Assembly: GCA_963575745.1 (NCBI GenBank) | Contig: CAUYUJ010011503.1 | Span: 132,001-196,000, forward strand | Origin: Prorocentrum cordatum | Lineage: Eukaryota > Sar > Dinophyceae > Prorocentrales > Prorocentraceae | Length of the DNA stretch: 64,000 bases | Reading direction: 5' to 3' | In this document: positions 41,200 through 51,948 of the stretch, piece by piece | Numbering within the stretch: position 1 is the first letter of the stretch | How the letters are laid out: each line of letters begins with the position of its first letter | Made by a program: the position numbers and the translations under genes | Notes under the pieces: generated by a model | Seen by the model: only the letters and a program-made list of their open reading frames with translations | Database searches by the model: none | What the model was told of the DNA's origin: nothing

Positions 41200-41960
41200 A
41201 GCACAAAGGGCAGCCGCCCCCCGCAAAAGGGGGGGGAGGGCGTTCGGAAGGCGTGCCGTCCGCGAACGAGGCCGCCGTCTTCCCTGGCGAGGGGCCTCTT
41301 TCGTCAGCAGGCTGGGCGAGAACTCTTCCTTGGGCTCGTGACTCGGCGCTGGTAGTCAGTACCTCTCCCTTATCCCAGAGGAGCAGGTACCAATACCGCT
41401 ACCTTTCCCTCGTTTTCCATTATTTGGGCCTCCTGGGAGGCCCTCGTCGCCACCGCTGGATTCGGTCCGAAATCCTGATCACGAAGGGCCCCCAAAACAT
41501 TCAAACAACAACAACAATATCAAGACTCCTTTATTTTCCCATTATAGGCGATGAGAGAGCGATTAGGGTCGATGCAATATTTCCTGAGCCTTTCCCACCC
41601 CAAATGTAGCCCCGAACTCTTGACGGCCTCAGAGCCTCAAAGAGAGGGAGCATGCGGCGGGCTGCCGCAGGGTCCCTGTCGTCGGTATCGTTGAATCTTT
41701 TCTAAGCTCGAGGGGAAAACAACATTGACATAAACTTCAGGGGCTCCGCGCGGATTTCTCGGATTGGCGCTGGGTCCCCCAGCGGCGCTTCTGGCGCCGC
41801 CCTTGGCGCGCTCCGTGCGCCAAAGAGGGAGGGCGTAGTGCAGATCCCAGCAATCCCCGCGGACTGTCGAAGATTTATACAGTTGTTGCTTTTATTTGAA
41901 CCGTTCTCTGGGCCTCCAGAGTGGGGTCCGATGAATATCATGTAACCGATCCCAATCCCC
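41200..41960. other. Sequence without a supportable gene
   Basis: Ordinary complexity, no domain recognised on either strand. Frames are short and overlapping. Confidence 0.35.
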
Positions 41961-41969
41961 ACCAGCCCA

Positions 41970-42440
41970 CCATTCCAATTGGGGATATGCCCCTCGAAAC
42001 CAGAAGGCCTGTGGGTAAACTGGCCTGTGGGACCAAATCCACGCCAGTCGAGATAGGGATCGGTTAAACAAGGCTCATCCCAGTAATTAGATGGCGCGGA
42101 GGATCGCGCCGCATCGCCGATGCATCGCCAATGCGGCGAGGTGTGGAGCCCGATTTTCTCCACGCCGACATCGCCGATGCACTGCCGAGGTCGACGGTGC
42201 ATTACCGATGAATCGGCGATGCATCGGCGATGCGGCGCGATCCTCGGACCCCATCTGCTCGGACCCCATTTGAGAGGCTTCTGCATCCCCACCGGGCCAT
42301 GGTGCCTCAGCCCTACCATCCCATGACCCCAGTTGGGGATAGGCCCCGCGAAGCCCGAAGGGAACAGCCCGTATTCCCATCTGGAGGGGTCAAACGGCCA
42401 ATGGGGCCCAGTCCACGCCTGTGGGGATACGTATCGGTTA
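41970..42440 (+). repeat. Two diverged direct repeats around a hairpin
   Basis: 41970-42070 and 42310-42440 share 'ttggggata', 'gcccc(t/g)cgaa', 'tccacgcc' and 'gata(c/g)ggatcggtta'-like words. The hairpin at 42100-42244 sits between them. Confidence 0.5.
42100..42244. repeat. Perfect 30 bp inverted repeat (hairpin, 85 nt loop)
   Basis: 42100-42129 and 42215-42244 are exact reverse complements. The loop has further partial complementarity around 'ccgaggtcgacggtgc'. It could be the ends of a 145 bp foldback element or a structured RNA. No target duplication seen. Confidence 0.85.
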
Positions 42441-43568
42441 CAAGATGCTCACGGCAATCCGATCGAGCCGATTCGATACAGCCAAGACGCCGAAACAAGG
42501 ACCACGTTGGGCTCAGGAGGTGCTTCCGTTTTCGGGCCGGTCCTCGGATCCAGGTCGGGGAGTTTCTTCATGGCCGAGCATTGCCGTGACCAGAAAAGCC
42601 CCTCCGTTCCTGGTTCCGCGGTCCTTATGATAGGGCGATGGCTGCAGGGCCGCCTCCGCTCACTTCCTACTGCACTTCATTCCGTGTTTCCTCTCCTCGT
42701 TTTTGTAATTGCACGTTTCGCGAGTCCCCGCCATCCTATCCAGCGACCAGCGTCGCGCCCTGTTCTGATTCGATCTGGCATGTTTTAGCCCTGGCTGGTG
42801 TGGTCTGGTCCTGCTTTGTCTAGTCTTGTATGGTCCGCTCTTGCGTCATGCGCTCTGGTGTGGTTCTGTCTGGCTGCTCACGCATTTCTAGGCACTCGCA
42901 GACGGCAGCCGAAAGAAGTGCGGTCACTCAAGCGACCCCTCCTCCTGCTCCTCCGCCGCCTCCTTGTTTTGTCTTTGTGCTCCTCCTCGGCCTCCGCTCG
43001 TCTCATCGTGCCCCTCCAGCGTCGTATCCTTGTTTCTCCATCTCCTCCCCCTCCCGCCCATCCTCTTCACCCACGTCTCTTGGGATGCCACTCCTGGGAT
43101 GTTAAATTCACCATCGGCGTTAGTGCTTCCGTCAGCGACAACTGGCCTAGTTCTGCACCATGCCGCTTAATCAGGCTTACTGCCGGTCCTTATCCCGGGC
43201 TTAATCTTGCCTGACCCAGCTCAATGGCCCCTGATCGGGCTTGAAAGCCCTTGCTGCTTCTCACGATCGCCTCCCAGGAGTTGCTTCCTGACGTCTCCTC
43301 CATGCCACCAGCGTGTTTCGACGGCGATGCAGAGAGGGCGGGCCTTCGGTCTTCTAAGACGCTTTCTAAGCCTTCTCCGAAGACATGGACGGTTTCTCAG
43401 AAGGCCAGGGGGCTTCTGAGAAGCCCTCGCCGCCTCTGTCCTTCCTGGGCGCGCTGCAGAGTGTCCTCATTTTGCTCGTGATCTCGTGCCTTTGCCTGAG
43501 CTTGGCGCGGAGGGCGTGGCCGCGCGCACCTCGTGCCCTCAGCGCGGCGAAAATAATTTCGCCCCCAG

Positions 43569-43645
43569 ACCACGACAAGCTTACCCTTCGACTGCTTGGC
43601 GGGCTTCGACAATTGGGAGAAGGGATGGTCGGCTCCGAAGAAGAA
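43569..43645 (+). CDS. Module half-exon M2b
   Basis: Acceptor GCCCCCAG|ACC, donor AAGAA|GTGGAT. Reads T-T-T-S-L-P-F-D-C-L-A-G-F-D-N-W-E-K-G-W, then S-A-P-K-K-K. At 77 nt it exactly complements a 34 nt first half. The nearest upstream candidate is M2a at 15939, implying a 27.6 kb intron, unless the true partner has been lost. Confidence 0.6.
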
Positions 43646-44190
43646 GTGGATCACCCGTCTCCATGTCCCGCTGGCTCCCTCTTTCTCTCTCTCTCGTTCT
43701 CTCGCCTTATTCCTCTCCCTCTCCCTCCCTCTCACCCTCTTTGCCTTTCGCTCTCCCTCTATGTCCAAGTCTGTGTGATTGTTTCGCTCTCGTTCTCTCT
43801 CTCTCTCTCTTTCTGTCTGTCTCTCTCTCTCTCCCTCTCTTCTCCGACGGCCACGGTTGCCCATTTCCTCTCGCTTCAAAGTCGTACCTTTTTGTTTTGC
43901 CTTGCGCAGGAGGGGGGGCGACAGTGAAATCTTCGGCTTAGGTGGGCAATAGGTGAGGGATAGAAGGGGATGTAGGGCTTGCAAAGATGGATTGCGCGAA
44001 GGGCACGGCATACTTGAAATGGTGGCGCGGAGGGCGGGTCTGGGATACGATCAAGCAGGATGCCCCGTCGTGACGGAGGGGTCGGGGAACGCAACAGGGC
44101 GCCGACATTGACCTTGAAGGATAGCAAGGGGTGGCATGGCACGCAGGGCTCGGTGTCGATACTTCCCGCCGGCCATCCCACGGCTGCCAG

Positions 44191-44301
44191 GTGGTGCTGC
44201 GAGAACGAGCAAAAGGCGTGCGAGACCACCACCAGCAAGCTCTTCGATTGTGACGCAGGCCTGAACAACTGGTTGAAAGGCTGGTCTGTCCCGAAGAAAA
44301 C
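44191..44301 (+). CDS. Module exon M3
   Basis: Acceptor CTGCCAG|G, donor AAAAC|GTGGCT; 111 nt, 37 codons, symmetric phase. Reads W-C-C-E-N-E-Q-K-A-C-E, Thr run, F-D-C-D-A-G, N-W, G-W-S, P-K-K-T. Sequence around it matches M7 closely in both flanking introns. Confidence 0.75.
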
Positions 44302-44690
44302 GTGGCTTGCTTTCTCTGGCGCTTCCTCTCATGGCTTGGTCATCGTGCCATGTGCGCAATCCGCTGCGATACGTCTTGGAAGGGTGTCCATTTCTTCGTG
44401 ACTAGTTCCACCGACGTACTGCCTCACTTGTGTCTAGTAGACGGTCGTTGCCCTACTGTTGGAGGGCACTGTGTCGGTCTTTGGGCGTATTCCGAAGGAA
44501 GGGAGGGGTGCCATCGATGTTGTACTCGTCAGCGGCGCCAATTGGTCGCGGATCCTTGTGTCATGTTATTGTCCTTCTGTATTTAGTTATTTCCGGACGA
44601 TTCTGCCGCGTGTTGAGCATTTCGTTTCTTTAGTGGGTTCTGTGTCATTTCATCAAACTTGCGCGCTCGTGCCTTAGCCACGACAGCCAG

Positions 44691-44801
44691 GTGGTGCTGC
44701 GAGCACGAGCAGAAGGCGTGCGAAACCACTACGAGTCTGCCCTTCGACTGCTCGGCGGGCAAGGACAACTGGGAGGCTGGATGGTCTTCTCCGAAGAAGA
44801 A
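44691..44801 (+). CDS. Module exon M4
   Basis: Acceptor ACAGCCAG|G, donor AAGAA|GTGGAT; 111 nt. W-C-C-E-H-E-Q-K-A-C-E, F-D-C-S-A-G, D-N-W-E-A-G-W-S. The donor-side intron starts with a (CT)n tract, nearly identical to that after M8. Confidence 0.75.
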
Positions 44802-45160
44802 GTGGATCGGCAGTCTCTGTTATGTCTTCTCTCTCTCTCTCTCTCTGTCTCCCTTTTTTTTTCTTCTCTCTCTCTCTCTCTTTCTACCTTCAGAAGTTGT
44901 GGCAGACGGAGGTCGGAGATCTAGCACGCGACGGGATGTAGCAGATGAAGGATCTTCCTAACCGATTTTGATACTTTTCAGTGTGGGCTCCGGCTCGCTT
45001 CCGATACTGTTTTCCATATTCCATATGACGAGTGCGAGTCTTCCCCTGACGAAGGTTTTCCTCGATCCGTTTCCGTATGGATGCGGATCCGCCCACCCTG
45101 AGGTTTTGCCTCAGGTGGCCCGTACTTGCCTTTGCGTTCGGGCCGTAATCGGGCCAGCAG

Positions 45161-45227
45161 CCGTTTTTCAATATTCAAACGCGGGCAAGGACAACTGGGA
45201 GGCTAGATGGTCGGCTCCGAAGAAACA
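45161..45227 (+). pseudogene. Decayed module M5 (3' half only)
   Basis: N-A-G-K-D-N-W-E-A-R-W-S-A-P-K-K with donor AAACA|GTGGAT. The first half and both C-terminal Cys contexts are missing (F-Q-Y-S replaces F-D-C-S), and no acceptor nearby gives the right phase. It is probably skipped. Confidence 0.5.
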
Positions 45228-45732
45228 GTGGATCGCCTGTCAATGTGCTTTCAGATCTATACCTCTGTCTCTCTCTAATTCGCTCTATTCTGTTGCCACT
45301 GCTGGCCCCTCGCATGTCTGTCCATTTCGCTACATGAGTCCACTGCTGCGGCAAGTTAGCAGACACAGTTTTGGTCACGCCTGTCTTTGGCCAAACCATC
45401 ATGTTCTCGGGTCGTTCGGGTGCACACTGAGTTCCTGTTCAGTCAGTTCAATGCGACAAGACGGGCAGACTCAGCCAGTTCGCACCCTCTCTTATCTTCA
45501 TTCTATTGTTGGAGGGTGTTGTAGGTGTCTTTTGCGTCAAGGGAGGCGTGCCGTCGCCGTTGTACGCACCTTCCCACCGCGGTGCCAATTGGTCGTTGAT
45601 CCTCTTGTCATATTATCTGACCCCGGATGCCACTGGATGATTCGGCCGCATGTGCTGAATCTTGCGTTCCTTTTGCGATGCGTCCGTCATTCAATTCCGT
45701 TTGCGTGCTCGTGTTTGAGCCACGACAGCCAG

Positions 45733-45843
45733 GTGGTGTTGCGAGCACGAGCAGAAGGCGTGCGAAACCACTACGAGCTTGCCCTTCGACTGCTCGGCGG
45801 GCTTTGACAAATGGGAGGCTGGCTGGTCGGCTCCGAAGAAGAA
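45733..45843 (+). CDS. Module exon M6
   Basis: Acceptor ACAGCCAG|G, donor AAGAA|GTGGAC; 111 nt. W-C-C-E-H-E-Q-K-A-C-E, F-D-C-S-A-G, F-D-K-W-E-A-G-W-S. The module has K for N before the first Trp. The 3' half and following intron resemble M2b. Confidence 0.75.
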
Positions 45844-46079
45844 GTGGACCGTCTGTCTCCCTTTCTCGCTGTCCCTTTCTCTCTGTGGTTGCACTTACGG
45901 GTTCTTACTTCCCTTCCGACTGGGCCCGTCTGTTGGCCCAGCGGCCCCGTTCCCGTCCGCCGCCGCCCTACAATTTTTCTGGGTCAGAAAGCCAGTCTTT
46001 TGGCTTAGCGGCCCCGTTCCCGTCCCTCGCCGCGGCCTTGTTGCCCCCCCCCGCCCCCCTCCCAGTTATACCCACTTGC

Positions 46080-46300
46080 CGTCGTTCGCGATGCATTGGT
46101 TTGGGACTGTCTTGCGTTGCTTTGCACTGCGTCGCATTGCGCTGCATCAGTTTGCTTTGCATGTTTCGAATTGCCTCGCATTGCCTTGTATTGCTTTGCA
46201 TTGCCTGTGCAGTGCTTTGCTTTGCTGTGCACCACATGGATTGCACCACCTATATAGCACCACATTGATTGGACCACGTAGTTTTCACGGCACATATTGC
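46080..46300 (-). repeat. TTGCATTGC-type minisatellite, grading into inverted 'gtggtgcaat' units
   Basis: The + strand reads GCATTGC, TTTGC and GCACCACATGGATTGCACC. Read on the other strand, the last part (about 46220-46290) matches the family at 56415-56725. Confidence 0.6.
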
Positions 46301-46733
46301 AAGGCATCAGTGTTTGAGGTCCACGCTAACTAAAATTCACTCTTTCCAATTCGCTCGCCCTCTATCTATCTCTCCGTGTGTGCGTCGCGCTTGTTCTCTC
46401 CTTCTCTCTCTCTGATGGCCGTTGATGCCTCGTTCCCCTCGCTTCAAAGTCGTGCATGTTGTTTTGCCCTGCGCAGGAGGGGGGTGCGACAGTGGAAACT
46501 TCGGCTTGGTGGGCAACAGGTGAAGGACATGAAGGGGATGCGCGCATCTAGCGCGAAGATGGATTGCGAGAAGGGCACGGCATGCTTAAAAGGAATGCGC
46601 GGGGGAGTTCCCCGTCGTGGCGGAGGGGTGTGGGTGGCGCAACAGGGCGCCTGGTTGTGAAGGATGTCAAAGGTTGGCACGGCACGCAGTGGGCGGTGCT
46701 GATACCTCCCGCCGGCCATCCCTCGGTTGTTAG

Positions 46734-46844
46734 GTGGTGCTGCGAGAACGAGCAGAAGGCGTGCGAGACCACCACCAGCAAGCTCTTCGATTGTGACGCA
46801 GGCCTGGGTAACTGGTTGAAGGGTTGGTCTGTCCCGAAGAAGAC
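46734..46844 (+). CDS. Module exon M7
   Basis: Acceptor TTGTTAG|G, donor AAGAC|GTGGCT; 111 nt. W-C-C-E-N-E-Q-K-A-C-E, F-D-C-D-A-G, G-N-W-L-K-G-W-S, P-K-K-T. Near twin of M3; about 280 bases of upstream intron are also clearly homologous. Confidence 0.75.
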
Positions 46845-47329
46845 GTGGCTTGCCTTCTTTGGTGTTTCCTTTCATGGTTTTGTCAGCGTGCTCTTTTCGT
46901 TATCCCTTGCGACACTCGTCTCCGAAGGGCCTCCATCTGTGTGATTGCGGTCCTTACACCGGTGTGTTGCTTCTTTTGTGTCCGGACTGTCGTTATTCTA
47001 CTGATGGTGGGCATCGTGTGCGGCTTTCGGGAGTACGTTGCGAGAAAGGATGCGTGCCATCGGTGTTGTACGCATGCCAGTTTTTCCAGATTTCGCCGGA
47101 TGACTTTGCGGCCGTGACGGTCTTGATTTGTCTTCCGTGGATGTTTGCCACGCTCGTTGAAGCGATGCTTATCCACTTGTTTACGCTTCGCGAATGCCCG
47201 CCAGCCCATTCAGACGCCCTGCCCAGGAGAACTGACGGGAACTGGGAAAGCAGAGACGCATATAGTGAAGCAGAGCGGTCAAAGAGAGGAGGCGGAGGAA
47301 CGTGTTGAGCCATGTTGGAGGGTATTTTG

Positions 47330-47760
47330 GAGCATCGGAGGTTCTCTTGGATCTAAGGCTATGGGGCTTGTTGGGGGCGTCTTTGGGTCCTCTTGGGTCT
47401 CTTTGGGGCATCTTGGGGCCCTCTTGAGGCTCTTTGGGGAGGCCTTGGGGTCCTCTTGGGGCTCTTTTTGGGGCGTCTTGGGGCCCTCTTGAGGCCCCTC
47501 TTGGGGCCCTCTTGGGGCTCTTTTGGGGCTCTCCTGGGAGTTTCGGAGGACCTCCTGGGGCCATCTTGGAGGCCATCGATCAAAGGGGGGGGGTCCCTTA
47601 TCCAGGCTCTCCCCTGACAGCCCTCGAGATCTCCCCTGGGGGCCCTCTTGGGGCGCTCTTGTTGCGATCTTGGGCGCCCTTGGGGCGGACTTGGGGCCTC
47701 TTGGGCACCTCTTGGAGTCCTCTGGGGCCATCTTGGGGCCATCTTAACCTCAAAAGCGCA
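47330..47760 (+). repeat. G-rich minisatellite 'cttggggccct'
   Basis: Loose 12-18 bp units in the putative intron between M7 and M8. Confidence 0.7.
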
Positions 47761-48179
47761 TCGGAAGCGGAGAGGCGAAAAGGCCAACATCATCGATCTC
47801 CCTGCGGTGTTTGAAGGATTTGGGCTTTTCGGAGAGGTCCTGAGGGGTCTCCGAAAACACTTAGATCCGCGTTGTGGCCCCCTTGCGGCCTCTTGGAGGC
47901 AAGCTGTTCGCTATCTTGAGTCATGTTGGTCTTGAGTTACCTTGGAGGCCATCTTGGGCTCTCTGGGGCCCTCGTGGAGCCATCTTGGGCCACAAGGGCC
48001 CTCTGACACCTCGCGCCCCCCCCCCCCCCTCGTCCAGGTCCAGGGTAGGGGTCAAGTTACCCCCTCCCCGCCCGCAAGCCGTCTCGCTCACTCCCACCCG
48101 CCCTCCCAACACATGCGTAGCACCCGAGTCTGGCCCGAGCCTCAGCTTGGGAAGGGATGGGGAGCTACTGGGGGCCAAT

Positions 48180-48198
48180 CCGCCGCCGCCGCCGCTGC

Positions 48199-48234
<36 letters not shown>

Positions 48235-48565
48235 TGCCCGCCGCCGCCGCCCCCGCCGCGCCGCCGCCGCCGCCGCCGCCGCCGCCTGCCCGCCGCCTGC
48301 CGCCTGCCGCCTGCCGCCTGCCGCCGCCGCCCGCGCCGCCGCCTGCCGCCTGCCGCCTGCCGCCTGCCGCCTGCCGCCGCCGCCGCCGCCCGCCCGCCGC
48401 CGCCGCCGCCGCCCCCGCTGCCGAACCGCCGCCGCAGCCGCTGCCGCCACCGCCGCCGCCGCCGCCGCAGCCGCAGCCGCCGCCGACGCCGCCGCCGCCG
48501 CCGCCGCCGCAGCCGCCGCAGCCGCCGCCGCCGCCGCCGCAGCCGCCGCAGCCGCCGCCGCCAAG
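48180..48565 (+). repeat. GCC/CCG microsatellite
   Basis: (GCC)n with GCCTGCC and GCAGCC variants for nearly 400 bases. It yields spurious poly-Ala, poly-Pro and poly-Arg frames. Confidence 0.95.
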
Positions 48566-48899
48566 TGTACTCTGTATCGTTTTTTGACAGGGATGGTTGG
48601 GGGGGGCCGCATCGGGTTGGCTGGGCATGTTCCGCATTTGGAGGCAGAGTGTGTGTTTGTATTGTTTTTTACAAGGGATGGTGGGGGGGGGGGTGTCGGC
48701 ATGGACTCGGGTTGGCCCCCAGTCGCCTGGGGGAGGGGGTGTTTATTAATAGGGAACAGTAATCAAACTGCCCGCCTGCCCGCAAACCGTCTAGCTCACC
48801 CCCACCCGGCTTCCCAACACATAAGTAACACCCGAGCCTGAGCATGTTCAGCGGTCGTTTTTGGATGGACAGCTACTGGGAACCAACGCCGACCCCAGG

Positions 48900-49090
48900 T
48901 GCGCGACGCTTGGGCGAGGTGCGCCACGCGTGCCAGGGGCGCCAGGCGCGCCAGGCACCCCTGGGGCCCGAGCGTGCCAGGCACGCCTGGTGCGCCAGAT
49001 GTGCCACGTGCTCCGAGTGCGCCAGGTGTGCCGCACACTCCAGCCGCGCCAGGTGTGCCACGTTCGGGGAACGTGCAGAGTGCGTCAGGT
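48900..49090 (+). repeat. Minisatellite 'gtgcgccaggc'
   Basis: About fifteen degenerate 10-12 bp units. Confidence 0.75.
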
Positions 49091-49744
49091 GCGCGTGCGC
49101 ACGTGACGGCACACATCGGGGAGCATGCCGGCCCCCGCCATCCTTATCGAGAACCAATGCCCATCGTCGTGTTGGCGGGCCTGCGCACCGCAGGCCACGC
49201 GCCACCACCCCCGCCGTCCCTGTCAAAAACCACTTAGCCGTGATCGCGGGATGGCCGCGCATGGTCCAGATTTAGCCGCGAGGTGATTTTTTTGTCAGGG
49301 GGTAGCCCTGCGCACAGCAGGGAATATGCTGACACCCCCGCCGTTCCGGTTGAAAGCAATACCAAGTGCCCGGGGGTTTGACGAACATGACTCAAGACTT
49401 TGCCCCAACTGTGTACGTTGCGTTGTTTTTTGGCAGGTATGGTGGGGAGGGGCGCATCGGGTTGGCCGCGCATGCTCCAAATGTGGAGGCTGACTGCGGT
49501 TTTTATTGTTTGTTGACAGGGATGGTGGGGGCGGGCCGTCATGGTGTCCTCATGGTTTTTGGTTGGACGCTGGTCGCCTGGGGCAGGGGGTGTATACGAA
49601 TAAGGAATAGTGATGAAACCCTTTCCCGGCGGGGAAAAAGGGGCTCTCGGACGAGGGAAGGAAGACATCGTTTGACCGCATGTACCCAGAGGGTTGGCGG
49701 GAATACGTTTGCATGTTTGTGCCTTACTGAACATTGACAGCCAG

Positions 49745-49855
49745 GTGGTGCTGCGAGCACGAGCAGAAGGCGTGCGAAACCACTACGAGCTTGCCCTTTG
49801 ACTGCTCAGCCGGCCAGGACAACTGGGAGGCTGGATGGTCTACTCCGAAGAAGAA
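49745..49855 (+). CDS. Module exon M8
   Basis: Acceptor ACAGCCAG|G, donor AAGAA|GTGGAT; 111 nt. Near twin of M4 (W-C-C-E-H-E-Q-K-A-C-E, F-D-C-S-A-G, D-N-W-E-A-G-W-S-T-P-K-K-K). The (CT)n-rich start of the next intron is also shared with M4. Confidence 0.75.
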
Positions 49856-50454
49856 GTGGATCGGCAGTCTTTGTTATGTCTTCTTTCTCTCTCTCTCTCT
49901 CTCCTTTTCTCGCTCTCTCTCTGTCCCTCTGTCCTTTTTGTTTATCTCTCTCTATACATAATATAAGTATACATATACACATACATCCACACGAACTCTG
50001 TGCGCGCGCGTGAGGAGGATGAAACCCAGAAAAGGGGAACAGGCGGAAGGTAAAGGATGTTTAATGGGGGAGGAGGGAGGGAGCAATACGCTTCCCTAGA
50101 ACCGCTCCCGATACATGATTATGCCCGTTGACATCCTATTGACAAGAATATTCCACTTCGAGAATCCGTCGGACGACAAGGGACCACGTATAGTGGTGGG
50201 GGTGGGTTCGCTACGGCGAGAACCAGTGGTTTCGTATCGAGGAATGTTGGTGGTTGTTGTTGGCAAAGTAGGTGATTGTGAGGAAGAGTCATCAAGAGGA
50301 CAGGAGTCGGAGGATCAGCAGGAGAGGGGGAGCCGGAGGACGATGAGGGAGCACGAGCAGGGGGAGGAGGACGTGGAGGTTCATGAGGAGGGAGCGAGGC
50401 AGCGGAGGATGGGTTCGGCGATGCCCAATGCTTCTGCACCCGCCAGCCTCCGAG

Positions 50455-50488
50455 GTGGTGCTGCGAAAACGAGCAGAAGGCCTGCGAG
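50455..50488 (+). CDS. Module half-exon M9a
   Basis: Acceptor CTCCGAG|G. Reads W-C-C-E-N-E-Q-K-A-C-E and stops at TGCGAG|GCAGGG, a GC donor of the kind common in dinoflagellates. Sequence beyond has no module similarity. 34 nt. Confidence 0.65.
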
Positions 50489-51389
50489 GCAGGGCATTTT
50501 TTACGTCTCTTCAAATTCGGACTGGCCCAGTCACTCGGCACATGGCAGCGTTGGCGCCTGGAATTCACTTCTTCGTTTTCCCCACCCCCTCTCTCCGTTA
50601 CCTTTTTCTCCCGGCCCTCCTTTTTTTCATTTTGTCTTTTTGCTGTTCCTTTCCCCCGTCGTCATCCGGTCACCAGTTCACCACTTGAACCTGAGCAAGA
50701 GAGTGTTACAGGAAGAACAAGGATAACAACCACATGACGAACAGACACACATGTGGCCGATCAGTTAGGCTACGAAAGCTCCACTCCTCGCGGGGCATGG
50801 GCAACGCATTTTTAGAATACAGCCCTTAGCAGTCGGACCCGTGCCGATGCTGAGTTCCGAAGTTTCCAACGGATCGAAACAAATCGAACAGTTGAGGAGG
50901 GGCAGTGGAGGTGGAGGAGGTGGAGGCAACGAAGGAGAAGGACAGCATGCTTGGCCTCTCGATCGCGAGGCATGGAAGGCTAATGCCGGCTGCACCCTCT
51001 TCGCTTTCGTCGCCATGCTTTTCTCTTGGGCATCACTTATACGTAGATCTACATATGTGTGTGTGTGCGTTAGCTCATATATCTTGTAGTACGCACTCGG
51101 TTGCGAGCGCTTTCTGGCCATACCGCATGGGATGACGATACACTATAACAGGTCCGTGTTGGATGTTTGCTTCGGGCGTGCGCCCACAATTGGGAGGCGC
51201 ATAGTATTGGCATGTCCGCCCCAGTCGTTTCGTCGCGAGAGAGATCTCGGCGGGATCTGTTTGATACATGGCTGTCGGCCTTCGGGGGCTCTCGCCGCGC
51301 TCCGTGGAACATCACAGGGCTGCTCGCGGTGGAAAGCTGGCCCTTGTGAAGAGGGTCGAGACAACAGGTGGCCCACGTCGTCAGCAGTC

Positions 51390-51580
51390 ACGACGCTCGG
51401 CGGATGCCAAGTCCATACGGAGCAACACCATGCGGAGTGCTCGGTCTCTATCGGGGCTCGCGCCGTCTGGACTCGGCCTCTCCTGACAGGAGGCTCAGTG
51501 CACACGGAGTAAGTCCGATCGCTCGGTCTCCGTCTGGGCTTTACGCCGTCTGGACTTCGCCTCTCATGAGACGTCGGAGG
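51390..51580 (+). repeat. Two direct repeats of about 90 bp
   Basis: Both contain 'gctcggtctc', 'cgccgtctggact' and 'gcctctc(c/a)tga'. Confidence 0.75.
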
Positions 51581-51871
51581 TCTGGGCCCCTCCTCGTGCC
51601 CATCTTCCCATATTATTATTCGGAGTGCCGGTTTTTGGGCACCGGTCACCCTTTTTTCTTGGGCGATGGCCGCTTGCCCTAGATAGAGAGTGGAGCGCAT
51701 GACCGCTCGACATAACCAATCTGGAAGTGAGGTGCTACGGTGCAAACTGTTTATCATATGTTTCGGAGCTTCCTTGTTCGCAAGTTTTGACACATCGTGG
51801 GCGGAATCGGTTGTTTCGATACTTTGCAGAGCATGTCAGCACAGGGCTCATCCAGTGAAACACGCCCCCAG

Positions 51872-51948
51872 ACTACAACAAGTTTGCCTTATGACTGTTC
51901 GGCTGGCTTCAGTAACTGGAAAGCGGGATGGTCGATTCCGAAGAAGAA
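51872..51948 (+). CDS. Module half-exon M9b
   Basis: Acceptor GCCCCCAG|ACT, donor AAGAA|GTGGGA; 77 nt. T-T-T-S-L-P-Y-D-C-S-A-G-F-S-N-W-K-A-G-W, then S-I-P-K-K-K. Joined to M9a (34 + 77 = 111 nt) it gives one normal module with no frame change. Confidence 0.68.

Larger units (their letters stand above)
48000..49625 (+). repeat. Large direct duplication around GCC and 'gcgccagg' repeats
   Basis: 48060-48175 recurs at about 48770-48895 ('cccgcaa(g/a)ccgtct', 'cccaacaca', 'agctactggg'). 48584-48775 recurs at about 49416-49625 ('gcgcatcgggttggc', 'gacagggatggt', 'cgcctggggcagggggtgt'). All within one putative intron. Confidence 0.65.

Noticed and set aside
47874-48841. Pro/Ala/Arg-rich frames of 200-300 codons
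   Set aside because: Produced by the GCC microsatellite, open in all frames on both strands.
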